64,000 bases of DNA from Nilaparvata lugens (Eukaryota; Arthropoda; Insecta; Hemiptera; Delphacidae). The stretch is taken from positions 12,489,675 through 12,553,674 of the forward strand of contig NC_052511.1 of NCBI RefSeq assembly GCF_014356525.2, in the 5' to 3' direction. The position numbers and the translations under genes are program-made. This document shows positions 1 through 13,178 of the stretch, in pieces (position 1 is the first letter of the stretch; every line of letters starts with the position of its first letter). Under the pieces are notes generated by a model. The model made no database searches and was not told the origin of the DNA. It saw only the letters and a list, made by a program, of their open reading frames with translations.

Positions 1-290
1 TCGTGATAAGGATTCCCAATATACTCTAGTGATAATGATTCGAATCGTGAAGAGGATTCTAATCGTGATAAGGATTCGAATCGTGATAAGGATAAGGATC
101 ATGATAAGGATAAGAATCTTGATAAGGATAAGAAACGTGATAGGGATAAGGATCATGATAAGGAAAATAATCGTGATAAGGATAATAATCGTGATAAGTA
201 TAAGAATCGTAATAAGGATAAGAATCGTGCCAAGCATAAGAATCATGAAACGGATTCAAATTGTGTTGAGGATGCCTAATAATAATAAAT
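1..290. repeat. Degenerate 6/12/18-bp tandem repeat (GATAAG-type)
   Basis: Imperfect repetition of units such as GATAAGGATAAGAATCGT fills the first 290 bases. The unit is a multiple of 3 and lacks stops in several frames, so open frames exist on both strands. One forward frame (about 10-280) reads as an acidic/basic D-K-R-N repeat with units like DSNRDKD and ends at a TAA, but it has no ATG and stops lie just upstream. It is either low-complexity DNA or the decayed end of an RD-repeat protein exon. I treat it as a repeat. Confidence 0.8.
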
Positions 291-296
291 AAGGAT

Positions 297-428
297 GCTT
301 AATTATTAAGCTCTAGAAATTATTTCACAAGAACCAATCAGAGAACCTTTCTTTCCGGAAAAGCCTTTTTTGATTGGTTCTCGTGAAATTAATCAAGATT
401 GAAATTTAGGAGGCTTTTGTGCAACCAG
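297..428. mobile_element. MITE, truncated copy (family A)
   Basis: An inverted repeat around ACAAGAACCAATCAGAGAA (left) and TGATTGGTTCTCGTGAAATT (right) encloses a short spacer. It continues to a terminal block ending AGGCTTTTGTGCAACC. The same structure occurs at 56068-56210. The left terminal part is more diverged here. It has no coding capacity. CCAAT/ATTGG boxes sit in both arms. Confidence 0.75.
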
Positions 429-1489
429 GCCTTAGTACCCTATTTCCTTTCATTTTCAAGACCCGAGTATAGTTTCGTGCTTACATGGACCAAACTTTTT
501 CTACCTGAGGGAAATTTCTGTCACTCGATGACGTAACAAAAGGTCGAGAACTTCCAATTTCCGTGTGTGACAAAAAGTTCTTCAGTCTCATGATGCGTAC
601 AAAACTTATTACTCCACCTACAAAATTATTATTAGAATAAAAACTAATATCAGTTCAATAACTTGCTCCAAAAAGCTCATTCCAACATAACCAAAAGGCT
701 TGCTATCATAATATCAATCGCGAATGGCATATGCTTAGACGTTTAAATTATTTTGTAGCGATACCACCCATGCTATTCAATTGGGGCCCTACTTAGGTGG
801 ATATTTAGTTACAGGCAGTAGAATAATGCGACTCTAGATGGTACGTTAAATGGAAGATAAACAATATTCATGGTAGTGAAAAATACTGCCTGAAATTTCC
901 CGGCATACGAAGCAACTAACCTACTGATATATTATTCAAGCTAGCAGTAGTTAATCAACAGGTTTTTACGATTCCAGTACATAGTGATGTTCTATACTTT
1001 GTTCAAATTAACTTCCGATTTGGGATGGACATGCGCAGCAGAGAAGGCATGGGATACAACAGCGGAAACAATGGTGCTTGCTAGCACTCCTAGAGACCCA
1101 TTTTGGTGCTAGCGAGGCGATGTAAAAGATCCACCCGAGTCGATTAGGCTAGGATTCGCGACTGTAGCAATCCCCCCCTTAATTTTCTAAGAATTGAGGG
1201 GGGCATCATCGACCCCCAAAATGAAAAATCCATAATTTTTATTAGAAAAATTTTTGTGCTAGCGTTCTCTAATTTCCAGTGAGTATTCAAGCGCTCATGT
1301 TAAACTTAGGAAGTTTCCTCTCTGCAATCACAGACTCTACTGACTCTATTTGACAAATTGACAAATACGCTTCCACCTATGACTCACTCCATCACTGCAA
1401 TTGGCTGATCTCCCTCCATTTCTCTGCGCCGCATATTCCTCCAAGTCTGAAGAAGATTTGCACGGAGTATAGCCTATAGTTACCCGCTA
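429..1489. other. No gene seen; short C/G hairpin inside
   Basis: AT-rich sequence without a convincing ORF. At 1173-1203 a run of Cs followed by TTAATT pairs with GAATTGAGGGGGG to form a short strong hairpin. Copies of TGCTAGC flank this part (about 1077, 1109 and 1256), which suggests an old repeat, but I cannot place its family. Confidence 0.5.
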
Positions 1490-1576
1490 CCGTTGCAGCA
1501 ATAGTTGAAAGCAACAAAATTATATAACTGCTTCCGTTGCAGCAATAGTTGAAAGCAACAAAATTATATAACTGCT
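1490..1576. repeat. 44-bp tandem duplication
   Basis: The block CCGTTGCAGCAATAGTTGAA plus the following bases to TATATAACTGC is present twice, starting at 1490 and at 1534, virtually identical. This is a recent local duplication. Confidence 0.9.
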
Positions 1577-1988
1577 CACTAGGGTATCGGTATTTCATTG
1601 ATTCTTCATTTTTCTTCAATTTTTGTTTATGGGATAGCCCACTTGAAACCTTCAAAAGATTACTTTCAATCATTCAACTGCGGTTAGTTTGTACTTTAGC
1701 TTGTACCTAAGGACTATTTCAACTAGTTTTTTTTTCATAATAACGTCATGTGTCTGGAAATGTGAAAAAAAAACTTTTCCCACTTCATATTATATCCAAT
1801 ATTTTTCTAAACCTCACAACTATCTAGTGTAGCGAATATTATTTTTTCATAATCTGAGTAAGGAGTAACATTTTCATGGGTTTCATTGATAAGGAACATC
1901 AGTTTTGTATTTTGGGAATTGAAGTTGTAACCACTTATTTAGAGAACAGAGACTGCTCCATCATCCAACATTCAACTGCTTTTGATTC

Positions 1989-2253
1989 CTAAAATGCCCA
2001 ATCTTTCAACTGATCTTTATTGAATGGAATGAATAATCTACAAGATGCAGGCAACGTACATTCAGAGAATTGAGGTGCAGTGGGGTTCTGATAGGAGGGT
2101 GCCCAAATCGGTGGATATAATTCACGACTAGGAACAGCTGGCACTTGCTGCTGGTAACCTGGACCCGGAACTACTGTGACAGGATAGTCATGGGCCTCTG
2201 ATGACTCACAGCAACCCATTCTAAATCACTCAACTCAAGTCATACGTCACAAC
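1989..2253 (-). CDS. Candidate small acylated protein, MGCCESS start (76 aa)
   Basis: The minus-strand ORF runs from ATG at 2219 to TAG at 1989. The N-terminus MGCCES has Gly2 and Ser6 of the N-myristoylation consensus and Cys3/Cys4 that could be palmitoylated, so a membrane-anchored small protein is plausible. The middle is rich in Pro, Gln and Tyr (for example GPGYQQQVPAVP). A good 3' splice site (pyrimidine tract TTCTCTCTTTTAG, exon starting at 2253) lies 34 nt upstream of the ATG, implying a spliced 5' UTR exon. AATAAA on the minus strand (2016-2021) lies inside the last codons, so the true 3' end is uncertain. I do not recognise the family. Its neighbour upstream on the same strand is the Pro/His-rich candidate at 3708-4181. 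Confidence 0.4.
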
Positions 2254-2350
2254 CTAAAAGAGAGAACTACTTTAGTTCGGCGATAAGATGAAATTTTATC
2301 AAATTTTAAAATGTGTCATTCTTTCAGGCGTGACTGTCTGACTAAAGGTA

Positions 2351-2596
2351 CAGTTGTTTAAAAAATCCTATCTAGGGTAGATTTGTATCTTGGGCACTTC
2401 CAAGAGTTCTATCAAAATAATCTTTATTGGTTCTATCTAAGAACTATTATTGTAGCAACACAAGGAAATCTTGGACAGTTGTTTAAGAAATCCTATCAAG
2501 GGTGGATTTGTATCTTGGGCTCTTCCAAGAGCTCTACCAAATCTTTATTGGTTCTATCGAAGAACTATTATCGTGGCAAAACAAAGAAATCTTGGA
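2351..2596. repeat. 125-bp tandem duplication
   Basis: Two diverged copies start with CAGTTGTTTA at 2351 and 2476 and end in AATCTTGGA. The copies differ by several substitutions and small indels. The short forward ORF across them repeats the same peptide (ILGSS, FYLR/LVLSKNYY), so it is an artefact of the duplication. Confidence 0.9.
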
Positions 2597-3707
2597 AGAT
2601 TCAATAATTTTCCAAAGACAATTAGCTAAACCATTCAGACAAGAATAGTCTATATGAGAAGTGAATTATTGACATGGAGGCTATAAATTATATAGACATG
2701 AGCCTCATATTTTATATAGGGAGATATAATTATAGACATAATATTATAGACATAACATAAATATAAATTTTGTAAAGAAGATTATTCACAAGTTTGAATA
2801 GATCCTAAGCAAATATTTAGAATGAGATGACACATGTGTTAGTCCAACGATAGCTGTCGTTTAGCCCAATACTTCGTTTGACATTTTACATAACTTCCAT
2901 ATCAAGCTACTCGTCAAAGATAATGTCGATTATTACGCCATACTTGGTAATCATTACACCACGATACCACTATAGGCCCTATACCCAATTGAAAAAACTC
3001 ATTTTTTATCTCTAGTCAATTAAAGATTACTAATAGAATTTATTTTTATTTATATTGGGGCACTGGAGGCTTTTATCATATCTTTTCTATGACGCATTTC
3101 ACGACTGGGGAAACTTTTGCCAACTTTCATATGAGATCAATTTTGAAAGCTTCCCCGTGATTACTTTCCATGGAACTTCAATTACAGTTTTCCCTGTATA
3201 TCTTGAATATATTACATGCTATTTAAAACTTGATATTCATTCAAAACAGATTCGATTCTGTTCATTTATTGTTTTCAATGATGAACTCGAGTTATAATTT
3301 GGTGCTGGATATTAGTAGAGAAAATGTCATTCATCTCTTGTCTTTATAGAGTTTTAGGTTGTAGGGGATTGTCCCAAACGTTTTCATGACCCTTCAATAG
3401 CACAATTGTTTCTCAAAGCAAAACGGAGTAAAAACGATTACAAATACTGTGGAATGAAACAAATGACAAAATTAGAGTTCTTATGCCTCTACAACATCTA
3501 TCTCCATAAATTTTTCGCTATTTGTCAAGTTTTCTCAGTTCATCTGTCGATAATTTGACATCTTGTAAGATGATTCTTGAACTCCTCAGAACGAGGTCAA
3601 TTCCCCCCCCCCCCAGACAGATGAAGATTTAATAGAATTACTCGGTTGTTAGCCTGTTTATTGATATCTTCCGGTTTATCCTAAATGTAGGCTATTGTAA
3701 GTCTGTA
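2597..3707. other. No gene seen
   Basis: AT-rich DNA with only short unsupported ORFs. A run of about 12 C residues lies near 3602-3614. Confidence 0.5.
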
Positions 3708-4181
3708 CTAACCAGATGAGCTCTGTAGAGATTGGTATCTTGGAGGCGGAGAGGGTGATGACTCATAAGACTCATAAACACCTGGACCCTCATAGTGAGT
3801 CACTTGAGGATATAGATGATTTTGTACCGGTACATGATTATGATGACTATGAAGATGCGGATGTGTACCATCGTATCCAGGTCTGTGCGCAAAATTTGGC
3901 CCGAAAACATGGTTCATACCATGGGGATGATGAGGACCGTTACCATGAGGTGGTGCGAATTCCCACGGTTTGTTCACATGACCATGGAACTGTTGATAAG
4001 GGGCTGGAGGAACAAACCCTTCCGGTCTTGGGGGTAACTTGGGGGGTCGAATCCAACCGTCAGGTCCTGGCCTCAAACTGGCTCCTCTAGCCGTTTCTAC
4101 GCCATTTGCTTGACCTTGGAGAGAACTATTCACCTGTATACGTCCCAGAAAGTCCTTAGAGTCTTGCATGTCTCGATCCAT
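3708..4181 (-). CDS. Pro/His/Gly/Tyr-rich protein, candidate coding exon (157 aa)
   Basis: The minus-strand ORF is best started at the Met in LGMDRDMQDS (4181). An upstream in-frame ATG at 4217 adds 12 unlikely residues. After an ordinary N-terminus (MDRDMQDSKDFLGRIQ) the protein becomes rich in Pro, His, Gly and Tyr, with segments such as PPKLPPRPEGFVPPAPYQQF and HPHLHSHHNHVPVQNH. The C-terminus has SPPPRYQSL, a PPxY-type WW-domain ligand. Base composition is clearly less AT-rich than its surroundings and the reading frame is long for this window, which favours real coding. The end reads either as a TAG stop or as a splice donor (TCTG/GTTAGT). A disordered adaptor or cuticle/chorion-like protein are both possible; I cannot name the family. 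Confidence 0.5.
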   Translation of the reverse strand: MDRDMQDSKDFLGRIQVNSSLQGQANGVETARGASLRPGPDGWIRPPKLPPRPEGFVPPAPYQQFHGHVNKPWEFAPPHGNGPHHPHGMNHVFGPNFAHRPGYDGTHPHLHSHHNHVPVQNHLYPQVTHYEGPGVYESYESSPSPPPRYQSLQSSSG

Positions 4182-4217
4182 CCCTAATTTTTCCACACAA
4201 ATACAAATTCGACTCAC

Positions 4218-7200
4218 TTTTCCCTATCACAAAACAGTATTTTTCCACAACACTCGGATTTATTGTTGAAAACAAAGACTCACTTCAACACTACTACTGA
4301 ACTTTAGACACTTTTGAACATTGAAACTCTTCACACCTATCATTTTCAAATTTTGTAGCATTTATCAGCACTTGAAATTATCTTATCTTCCACTTTATTG
4401 AAGGCTGAGGCTTAGTGACTAGTTCAGCCCGCTGTTTCAACAGAAATACTTGACTCCTCTTTCAAGATATCATAAACTCATTTCAGTTATTTTATTCACG
4501 TATCGACTCTAGAGACAATGATAAATTCACTGATAAGAAAGTCTGAAGTACAGAATATTATTACTCATACTAATCTTGTACTCATACTAATTATCGTGTC
4601 TGTATTGATATCAAATTTGTGGAAATACGGGATTGTTCCTAGTATAGCCTACAGTAATCAGTTTGCTAATTTGAATAAAAAATGCTGTATAATATGAATT
4701 GTAATTTCTTTAATTAATTGCTGTTTGATTGATGATTGTCCCTTTCTATCCTACATGCTATAATGGATAATCGTGTAGGGGGACTCCAAATTTGTGGTAT
4801 TGTGTGTGTTTCATAATCTTTTCAATATTCATATCTGTTTTTAATAAATTTGAATTTGATTATCTGAAGATCCAAAATATATAAGGCTATAATGGTTTAA
4901 AAACTTCATTTAAACCATCAACTAACACATAGTGTAATGAAATAAAATATTTTCTGCACATTATCATTAGAAACATGATTTGATAACCATTTCAAGTGGG
5001 TGGATGAGTTTTTTTATGAAATAATGACCCTATTAATCAGTAGTAGGCCAATGCTGGTACCGTACTTAGTTGATTCTTTAATGGTATTGAGTCGTACGTA
5101 GTCAAGTAAGTTCATCATTATTCTCTCCTCAAAACTCCTCATTAAGTCCATCAACTCTCCTAATATAGAATTGAATACATTCATTCAAATCGATATAAAT
5201 GTTGATTCCAATTGAATAGTTGCTTTGAAGCGATTTTATTTTAACTAGAATACCATAATAGAAATAAATTGACATGCATCGTCTACGTCTGTCTCTGTCA
5301 TTGAATCAATGAGTTGCTGATAGTTAATTACTGTTTTGGAACCATTCCAAAAATTATTGAAATACTACAAGTAGTTTCCATTGCCCCATGAATGGTTATT
5401 TTTTTATGAATAAATTCATTATTTATTGTCACAAAGGTTTCATGGCTGCAACTATTTATCAACAAAAGAACTTGGAATAATCATGTATTGATTAATGAAA
5501 TGTATTTAATCCCATTCATCACTTCAAGTGATCCATCCAATATACGGGTGACACGTTTTTGTCTCTATTTCCTTCACCGTTTTTCATCAATAAATTATTG
5601 TATCAATACCGGTTCTTCTTGATAATTTCAATTGAGAGCAAATTCTATTCAGTGTGAGTTAATGCTATGAGTTCAATAATTCAAAGCTATTTCGCAATGT
5701 TGCGCCTTAGTGTGTATATGAAGACCATATATGAATAGTATATAAAAGTCTCATAAACACAATGTTAATTATAAGTTAATATTAAAATTAATTTGATATT
5801 GTTCGAAAATTCAATTGGATCAGCTAATGCAATGACAGCACTGTGCTATTTGTATCTGAGCAATTCGACCATTTTTCCATTACCCAGACCATGTTACAAT
5901 AAGAGCTACGATAATAGATAATAATTTGCCTTGGCTTGAAAAATATCATGACTTGTTCCTATAACATTCAATACATTTCATCCAACCATGCACAGCTATG
6001 CCTGTAGGTATTTTAATTGCTCAACCATGCATTTTATAGAATTTTTGTTGATCTCTTTAATTTAAAGGAAGAAAATCACTTGGAAATTTGACTTGAAAAA
6101 TATAAGGATTTGGAAATGTGCACGATCATTCACTTCAAATCAGCCCGAAACATTATGTTGTGATCACATTGAAAAAGTTAGTATCAATTTTCACTTAGAA
6201 GTATTCTACCTTAAACTTTTGTGTGAGAATAATAACAATATTGAATGTATATACCATACCTTTACGCAAACCAGGCATTATTCCAGCCGCTCAAACTTAT
6301 CTTTGTTGCACGAGAAAACCACTACAGTACACTGCAATAATAGACTGATCCATCTGTCACTCTATTCAATGAGCGAGTAAATTTATACTATTTTTTTCTA
6401 TGAAAAAATATTTGTATGTTGGTTTCCCCAATGTTGAGTTGTCAGGAACTGAACTAAATATTTCATGTTTAGGTACTTTTGCTCACATTTAGGTCTTATT
6501 TAATCAGTGGGAGCGAATTATTGCTCATCCACATAACTCAAATTTTTTATAACTAAAAACAACTATTTTCCCAGAGGAGATAATAAGCGTTCAAACAATA
6601 AGCGTATTTGCCAATTATCTTTTGAAATTTGTGATATATGAGAGGTTAGCACTATGACATTTGCAATTTGATGTTATAAGAATATTTTTAACAATTGAAT
6701 AGAACTCATTCTTTCGATTGTTTGATTTGATGAATTCTTACAGTTCAGTTCTTTTTTCTATACAATTGATTGATTGAATAGTATTCATATATCACAGACT
6801 GTAAACAAGAAGTACCGTAATGAATTTCAGAGATTGCAATCATTACGAATTTGGAATTCCATTTCATAAATCATCATGAGAATGTCATTTTGAACTATCA
6901 AGATTGTAAGTAATGAACTCGCTTACAAAAAGGCCTATCCAACAGTGCTATAGTAGCTTCACAATATTTCAACTAGGCTATTCAATAATCTATTTCAAAC
7001 AACTCCCTAAATATTTGAAACACGCAATTCCCGTTACAGTAATAATTAAAATAGAAAAAGCAGATAAAATTATAATTATACTTTCTAATTATATATATTT
7101 ATAATTTCCTCTCATTTACATTACATTTTAAGCATAAAACTCATCTTCAATCATGAACAAAATTCCAATTGAACGAGAATTCTCTATGGATAGACTACAT

Positions 7201-8484
7201 ACTTATGGGCTTCACTCTTAATCCAATTCCATTCTTGTATGAACTAAGTGAGATGAATAATTATTGTAACTAATAATCATAAAGATAACTCATTCATTTC
7301 AATTCCAAGTGTCTCTTTCCTATTAGTAGCTCCACTATAATAGCTCAACTTCTATGGCAACTGAAATCTGCTAATTGGAAATACCTTGAAGGTTTCAGAC
7401 TAAAAATAATTCTATTTGATTTAAGCTCTCGCACATAAAAGCTCAGTAAACATTGTACGGTACCGTATATTTGTGTTCTCTTGAGTAAGATAATTAGATG
7501 GAGACTCACCTAACAATTCAAAACTTATGTTATTTCAATATCATTCGTGACAGTATTTCTAAACGCTTCATTTATAAGCAATGTACTCAATCCTTTCGAA
7601 TAATAATGAATAGATATACTGTTTAGTTTAGTGATTGAAATATATATTTTTCAATCCGGAATGAGTTGAAACTATGAAAATGTTCCCAAAAACTGGATGC
7701 TCCTTGGGTTTTATTTGAACTGAGCGAATCAAAAGTCAATGACAACTTGTAACCTCTTTATCAGAGAGTACAATAAACTAAGATATACGGTACCTACAAT
7801 CTATGCTATATACTTCCCAATCACTTTTTGTAAAATCCTATCAATCCATTCATAGAATTATATTTCTATTTTTTCCTGATTTAACAGAAAAATCTGTGCA
7901 TTTGTTGATTTATTTAGTGGCCAATGTATCGATAAACTTGTTATATCCATTCTCAAGTAGTGCAAATAAAATGAATAGACTTAGGACTAGCTACGCTGGA
8001 TTCCCAGTACATCTTCAAATCACATAATCAATCGATTTCGAGATTATCAAAGTACTCAGGCTTATAGGCTATGATAGTTTCAAAAATATCTCTAGAAATA
8101 TAAAACATCTCATCTTGGTAATATTTTCTTAACTCTCTAATGACTTGTAAAGTGATTCTCCATTTCCCAAACTTCAAAAATGCATTAGCCTACTTCAATT
8201 AATTTCAAATGAGACCAGCTCAATACGTATTCATCCATTTGTGGGTTCAACAAGGATTTAACTTCATATAAATAAAACTTTCAAATATTCTCTGGTTATT
8301 AAATGGGGAGTTTCTAACCAACAGCATGGAAACTCCGAAAATCTGTGAACCCTCAGAAGCTCTACTATAGTATAGTGGAAGTGGAAAAGAGTGGAGTCTC
8401 TTAGCGCGATATGTGGAAAGGGCAGTTAGTATTAGAAATGGAATGATTAGAGAGTTTAATTATTAAATATAAAAAGGAAAATTA
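4218..8484. other. AT-rich intergenic or intronic DNA, no gene seen
   Basis: About 4.3 kb without any ORF I can support, without tandem arrays and without an element whose ends I can define. The short ORFs here (6093-6380, 6913-7104, 7803-8027) have random-looking composition. Confidence 0.5.
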
Positions 8485-8822
8485 CTGAGGCATTATAGTA
8501 GTATTTATTTCATTTTGTTCAGCTTTATTGATGTATTTGTTCTTTATGTAGCAGGTTCTTTATTTATTTTTTTTCTTTGTTTGCTTTCCAATGATAATTG
8601 TTTTCACAAAATTTCGAATTTCTTTTGTTTTTGTAGAATAGGCCTACCAAATCTGGCAGACAACCTTTATGGTTATGTAAAGTTTTTTGTCTCATGTTTT
8701 TTATTTAGCACAATCATTATCTTAATTATATAATTTTCAATTGTTTATTTTGTAACATGATTGTAGTCTTATTATTTTTATTTATATTGAATAAAGGCAT
8801 TTTCTATCTATCTATCTATCTA
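8485..8822 (+). mobile_element. Retroposon 3' end with (TCTA)n tail
   Basis: The segment ends TTGAATAAAGGCATTTT followed by TCTATCTATCTATCTA. That is the polyadenylation-like signal plus microsatellite tail expected of a SINE or non-LTR element 3' end. A related tail in the opposite orientation (AATAAATGCCTTTATTGAAT) is at about 48503. The 5' boundary is approximate. Confidence 0.5.
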
Positions 8823-10822
8823 CTATAGTATAACATATCCATGCAAGGTGCATCATCACTCATCGTTCGTCAATTGTCTGTCATCTTTGATCAAATCAGA
8901 ATCACCAATTAATATTGAATTACGGTAAATAAAATGTAAAATTTCAGTTCTCACCCAATACAATATCTTATTTGAATATGTAGTTCTCTTTACTTGCAGT
9001 GTTTATTCTCATCATTGATATCTTCCTCTCCATTACAACATTTGAATAAGCTATCTATTACAACTGGCATGCTGGATTTGAGTTGATACTCATCATTACC
9101 GTAAAACTGAATATCGGTATTCATTCTCGTGTATTAGTTCTCGGCCTAATCGAGAGGTTCTGTCCGACTTTATCAAAAACCTAGATTCGCTGATTCCTAC
9201 TTATCAACGTGATTTCAAAAGTATGAAACTTATTGTACTCATTTCCAACATTCAGAATTCCGTGTACTAATGCTTATTTGCATGTTTCAAATGAAGAAGC
9301 TTAGTAACATTCAAATGGCAAGTTGATTCATGTTGCTCTAAATTTTGGAGATTATGCAGAAATTTTTCAATTAATGGTAATTCGCGTTCAATATCTTTCT
9401 TTTTTATTTTGTTTTTCAACCGTCAAAATATTAAATTCTTAGTTTTTATTGTTTTTGAGTGAAACTGGACTAAATTTTAGAAAAGTGAAATCATAACCCT
9501 ATTTCGGAATTTTAAAGTGTTATCTAAATTTGGGAGAGAAATAGTACAAGAAGTATCCTTAGTTTTTCTCTCCCGGTCAGTGCTTCTTTGTAAAAATTAT
9601 AATAATAATAATAATGATTACAAATTATAATGTTAATGCTGTACAATTTTAAACAATGCAAATTATTGAAGCTATATCTCACTTCCAGAGTTTCTGACCA
9701 GATACCAAACTCACAAATCATGCATAATATCCAGTTTAAAAACAGCAGCTCGCACAAATAAATATTATAGAGCCCAGCAACAATAGTACAGTCATACCGG
9801 TGCCTACATTTTTTCTTCGGATATTGCTATGCAAGATGTACTACATACATGAAGTATATAGGCTTCATGAATTATAGGCCTATTCCAATAATAAGCCTAT
9901 ATTACCACTTGATGTTCAAAACCCTTTGAATTAACAAGGTATCCACGGTACTATGAAGAACCATGATGCAATATAATATAATATTATTCAAGATATTTCT
10001 ACTCACCAGCCATATTAGAATTTCACACAATTGAAGCGATCAATCTCAAGGATGAACTAGAATCTGTTTGATTCAATAGAGGTTGTTACCAGTCAGTCAG
10101 CCGAATCACTTAGAGATATAACCTTTATCTGTAGGGAGGCTCCGCTCTCTTATCTCTACACTCGCCCGGTGACAAATAGTTTTCGGAGAATACTTATATG
10201 GCGTAACGAGTGCAGTACAAAGATGAGTGATATTTTTTGTTTGTGTGTGTGCGCGTGCGTACGAGAGAAAAGAGAGAGATAGAGAGAAAGAGAGAAGTGA
10301 AGAAGAGAAGAAATGTTCAATGAAGAGAAGAGAATAGGTGACTAAAAGGTAATAAGCGTTTGAATAATGTCACTTGACGTGACGTTATAGCTATGAGATT
10401 AGTTGAGAGAATAAATGAAAAACAAATACAGTTCATGAGTGAGATAGAATGAGAATTAGCATTATAATGTGGAGTTTTGGGTGATAGGTGGAGAGGAAGA
10501 AGATGATGAGGGAGGATTTCAGTGAATAAAGTGAGAGAGTTGATGTGAAATGATTTGCATATTGAAATGAAAATAATATGAATTCGAATGAGAATAATAG
10601 AGAGAAAACTATGATGAGTAAAATGTACTGTTTCTCATTCTCACCTACGTCAACTGAACCAACTATATATTCCAAATAAATTCCCTCTTTCCTATACTGT
10701 ATTATTTTTTCCTCTTTACTACAGTACAGTAAAGATGGGTTTAGTCAGATTTATGACAAAAAATTGCTCAGCAAACAAGTAGGCTTACTATTGATTTCAG
10801 TTTCCAAGATTTGTATGTTTTT
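8823..10822. other. No gene seen; small purine/GT microsatellites
   Basis: AT-rich DNA. A (TAA)n tract lies near 9597-9615. GT-rich sequence followed by a GAGA-rich purine tract spans about 10237-10330. No supportable ORF. Confidence 0.5.
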
Positions 10823-11780
<958 letters not shown>

Positions 11781-13165
11781 ATTTCAAAATATAATCAGCT
11801 TTTGTTATTGAATAGATCTAATTGATAATTATTGCAAAATCACTGATTGATGGATATTATGTCACTTGAGAAAAGAATCTACTTCTACGATAAGGTGTTG
11901 TGTTAAATTTGTTACCAATTTATTAGAGATTTTATCAACGAAGATGAAAAGAACTTTATTCAAAGATAAAAGAGGATTACTCTTGTCAATTTTTTCTCAA
12001 ATAAGAGACCAGCGGTTTTTGAATTTATATATTATACCAATACATCAATCTATATTATTCATTGAACCTCATCAAGGTCCAATGATGGTTAGAAGGCGTT
12101 AAATTATTTAGTTTGAAGTGTAGCTAGAACTCTGAACCGATTATATTCAATTCATTTTCGAACCTACTACTACTGGTATAGTACTTGTCTAACTACAGGA
12201 TACTATTGAATTGATATTCATTGATTTTGAACTGGCTGAAAGCCTTCCTCTTCTCCAAAATATCACAAGAATCCATCAAAACATTCTATGCGGTTTCTCT
12301 CAGTTACAGTAGGGTACTCTATAAAGAGTTACTGTACTCACAGTGGAGTGTCAAACTTCAAGATTCAAATTGAGAATTAAATCGGATTCTGCAATAGGAA
12401 TATGTTCAGTTACAAATGTTTCTAGTATTAGATCCAATTACATCAAATAATAACTTATCAGCAGCTACTGCTTTAGGATTCATTTCCACACCTTTTCCTC
12501 TCATTTGTAACCTCTCAGTTTTTCTCCGTCTGCTTTCAACTGAATCGCTCTCAGTTCAACAAGTGCACATAACACACGAACAAGAAAAGAGAACAATCAT
12601 TCTTGAATAATAGACTACGTTGTAACAGTTTGACTTCTGCTTTATCTTTTGAAATGTTAATTTTGTTAGTTACTGTCAATGACGCACCATCCTAGCGGAA
12701 AATATTTCACTGAATTCGCATCTCACAAATCGAATTCTCTCAAGGTTTATGTGGCTACTGCTTCAAGTATTATCATACCACATATCTCTTCTAGGAAATT
12801 ACATAATGTTGGGTTTTTACGTGAGATGTATTTTGAAAGCTTCAAATAAATGAGATGGAATCGTAAGCCTATCGATGCCATGAATACCCTCGTATTTGAA
12901 TTACCCAGTTATATAGGACCACATAAGACCGATCTTTTCAGATCTAACCATCAGGCTGGACTAAGAACGACTTGGCTGCTTAGCAACCTAGTACTAGAGC
13001 AATACTGATTGCTTTTATTGGTTGCTAGATAAATTTATTTGTTATCAACTGATTAAGATCCTAAGAATCGAATAGGCCCATAATTATAGAACATTTCCAT
13101 TCTTACTCGTACAACTTTCCAATGAATCATATTAAGAAATCCTGAAGTAAAAAAAAAGATAAATT
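11781..13165. other. No gene seen
   Basis: AT-rich DNA, with short forward ORFs at 11866-12102 and 12416-12610 that show no recognisable domain or codon bias. Confidence 0.5.
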
Positions 13166-13178
13166 ATGAAAGATCAAT
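13166..13178. repeat. Target-site duplication, left copy
   Basis: ATGAAAGATCAAT here is repeated exactly at 14086-14098, on the other side of the retrotransposon fragment. Confidence 0.85.

Noticed and set aside
1..290. RD-repeat protein gene
   Set aside because: No ATG in the D/K/R frame and every frame is open because of the 6-bp unit; kept only as a repeat.
3716..4090. Forward 124-codon ORF
   Set aside because: Shadow of the minus-strand Pro/His-rich frame, with composition explained by it.
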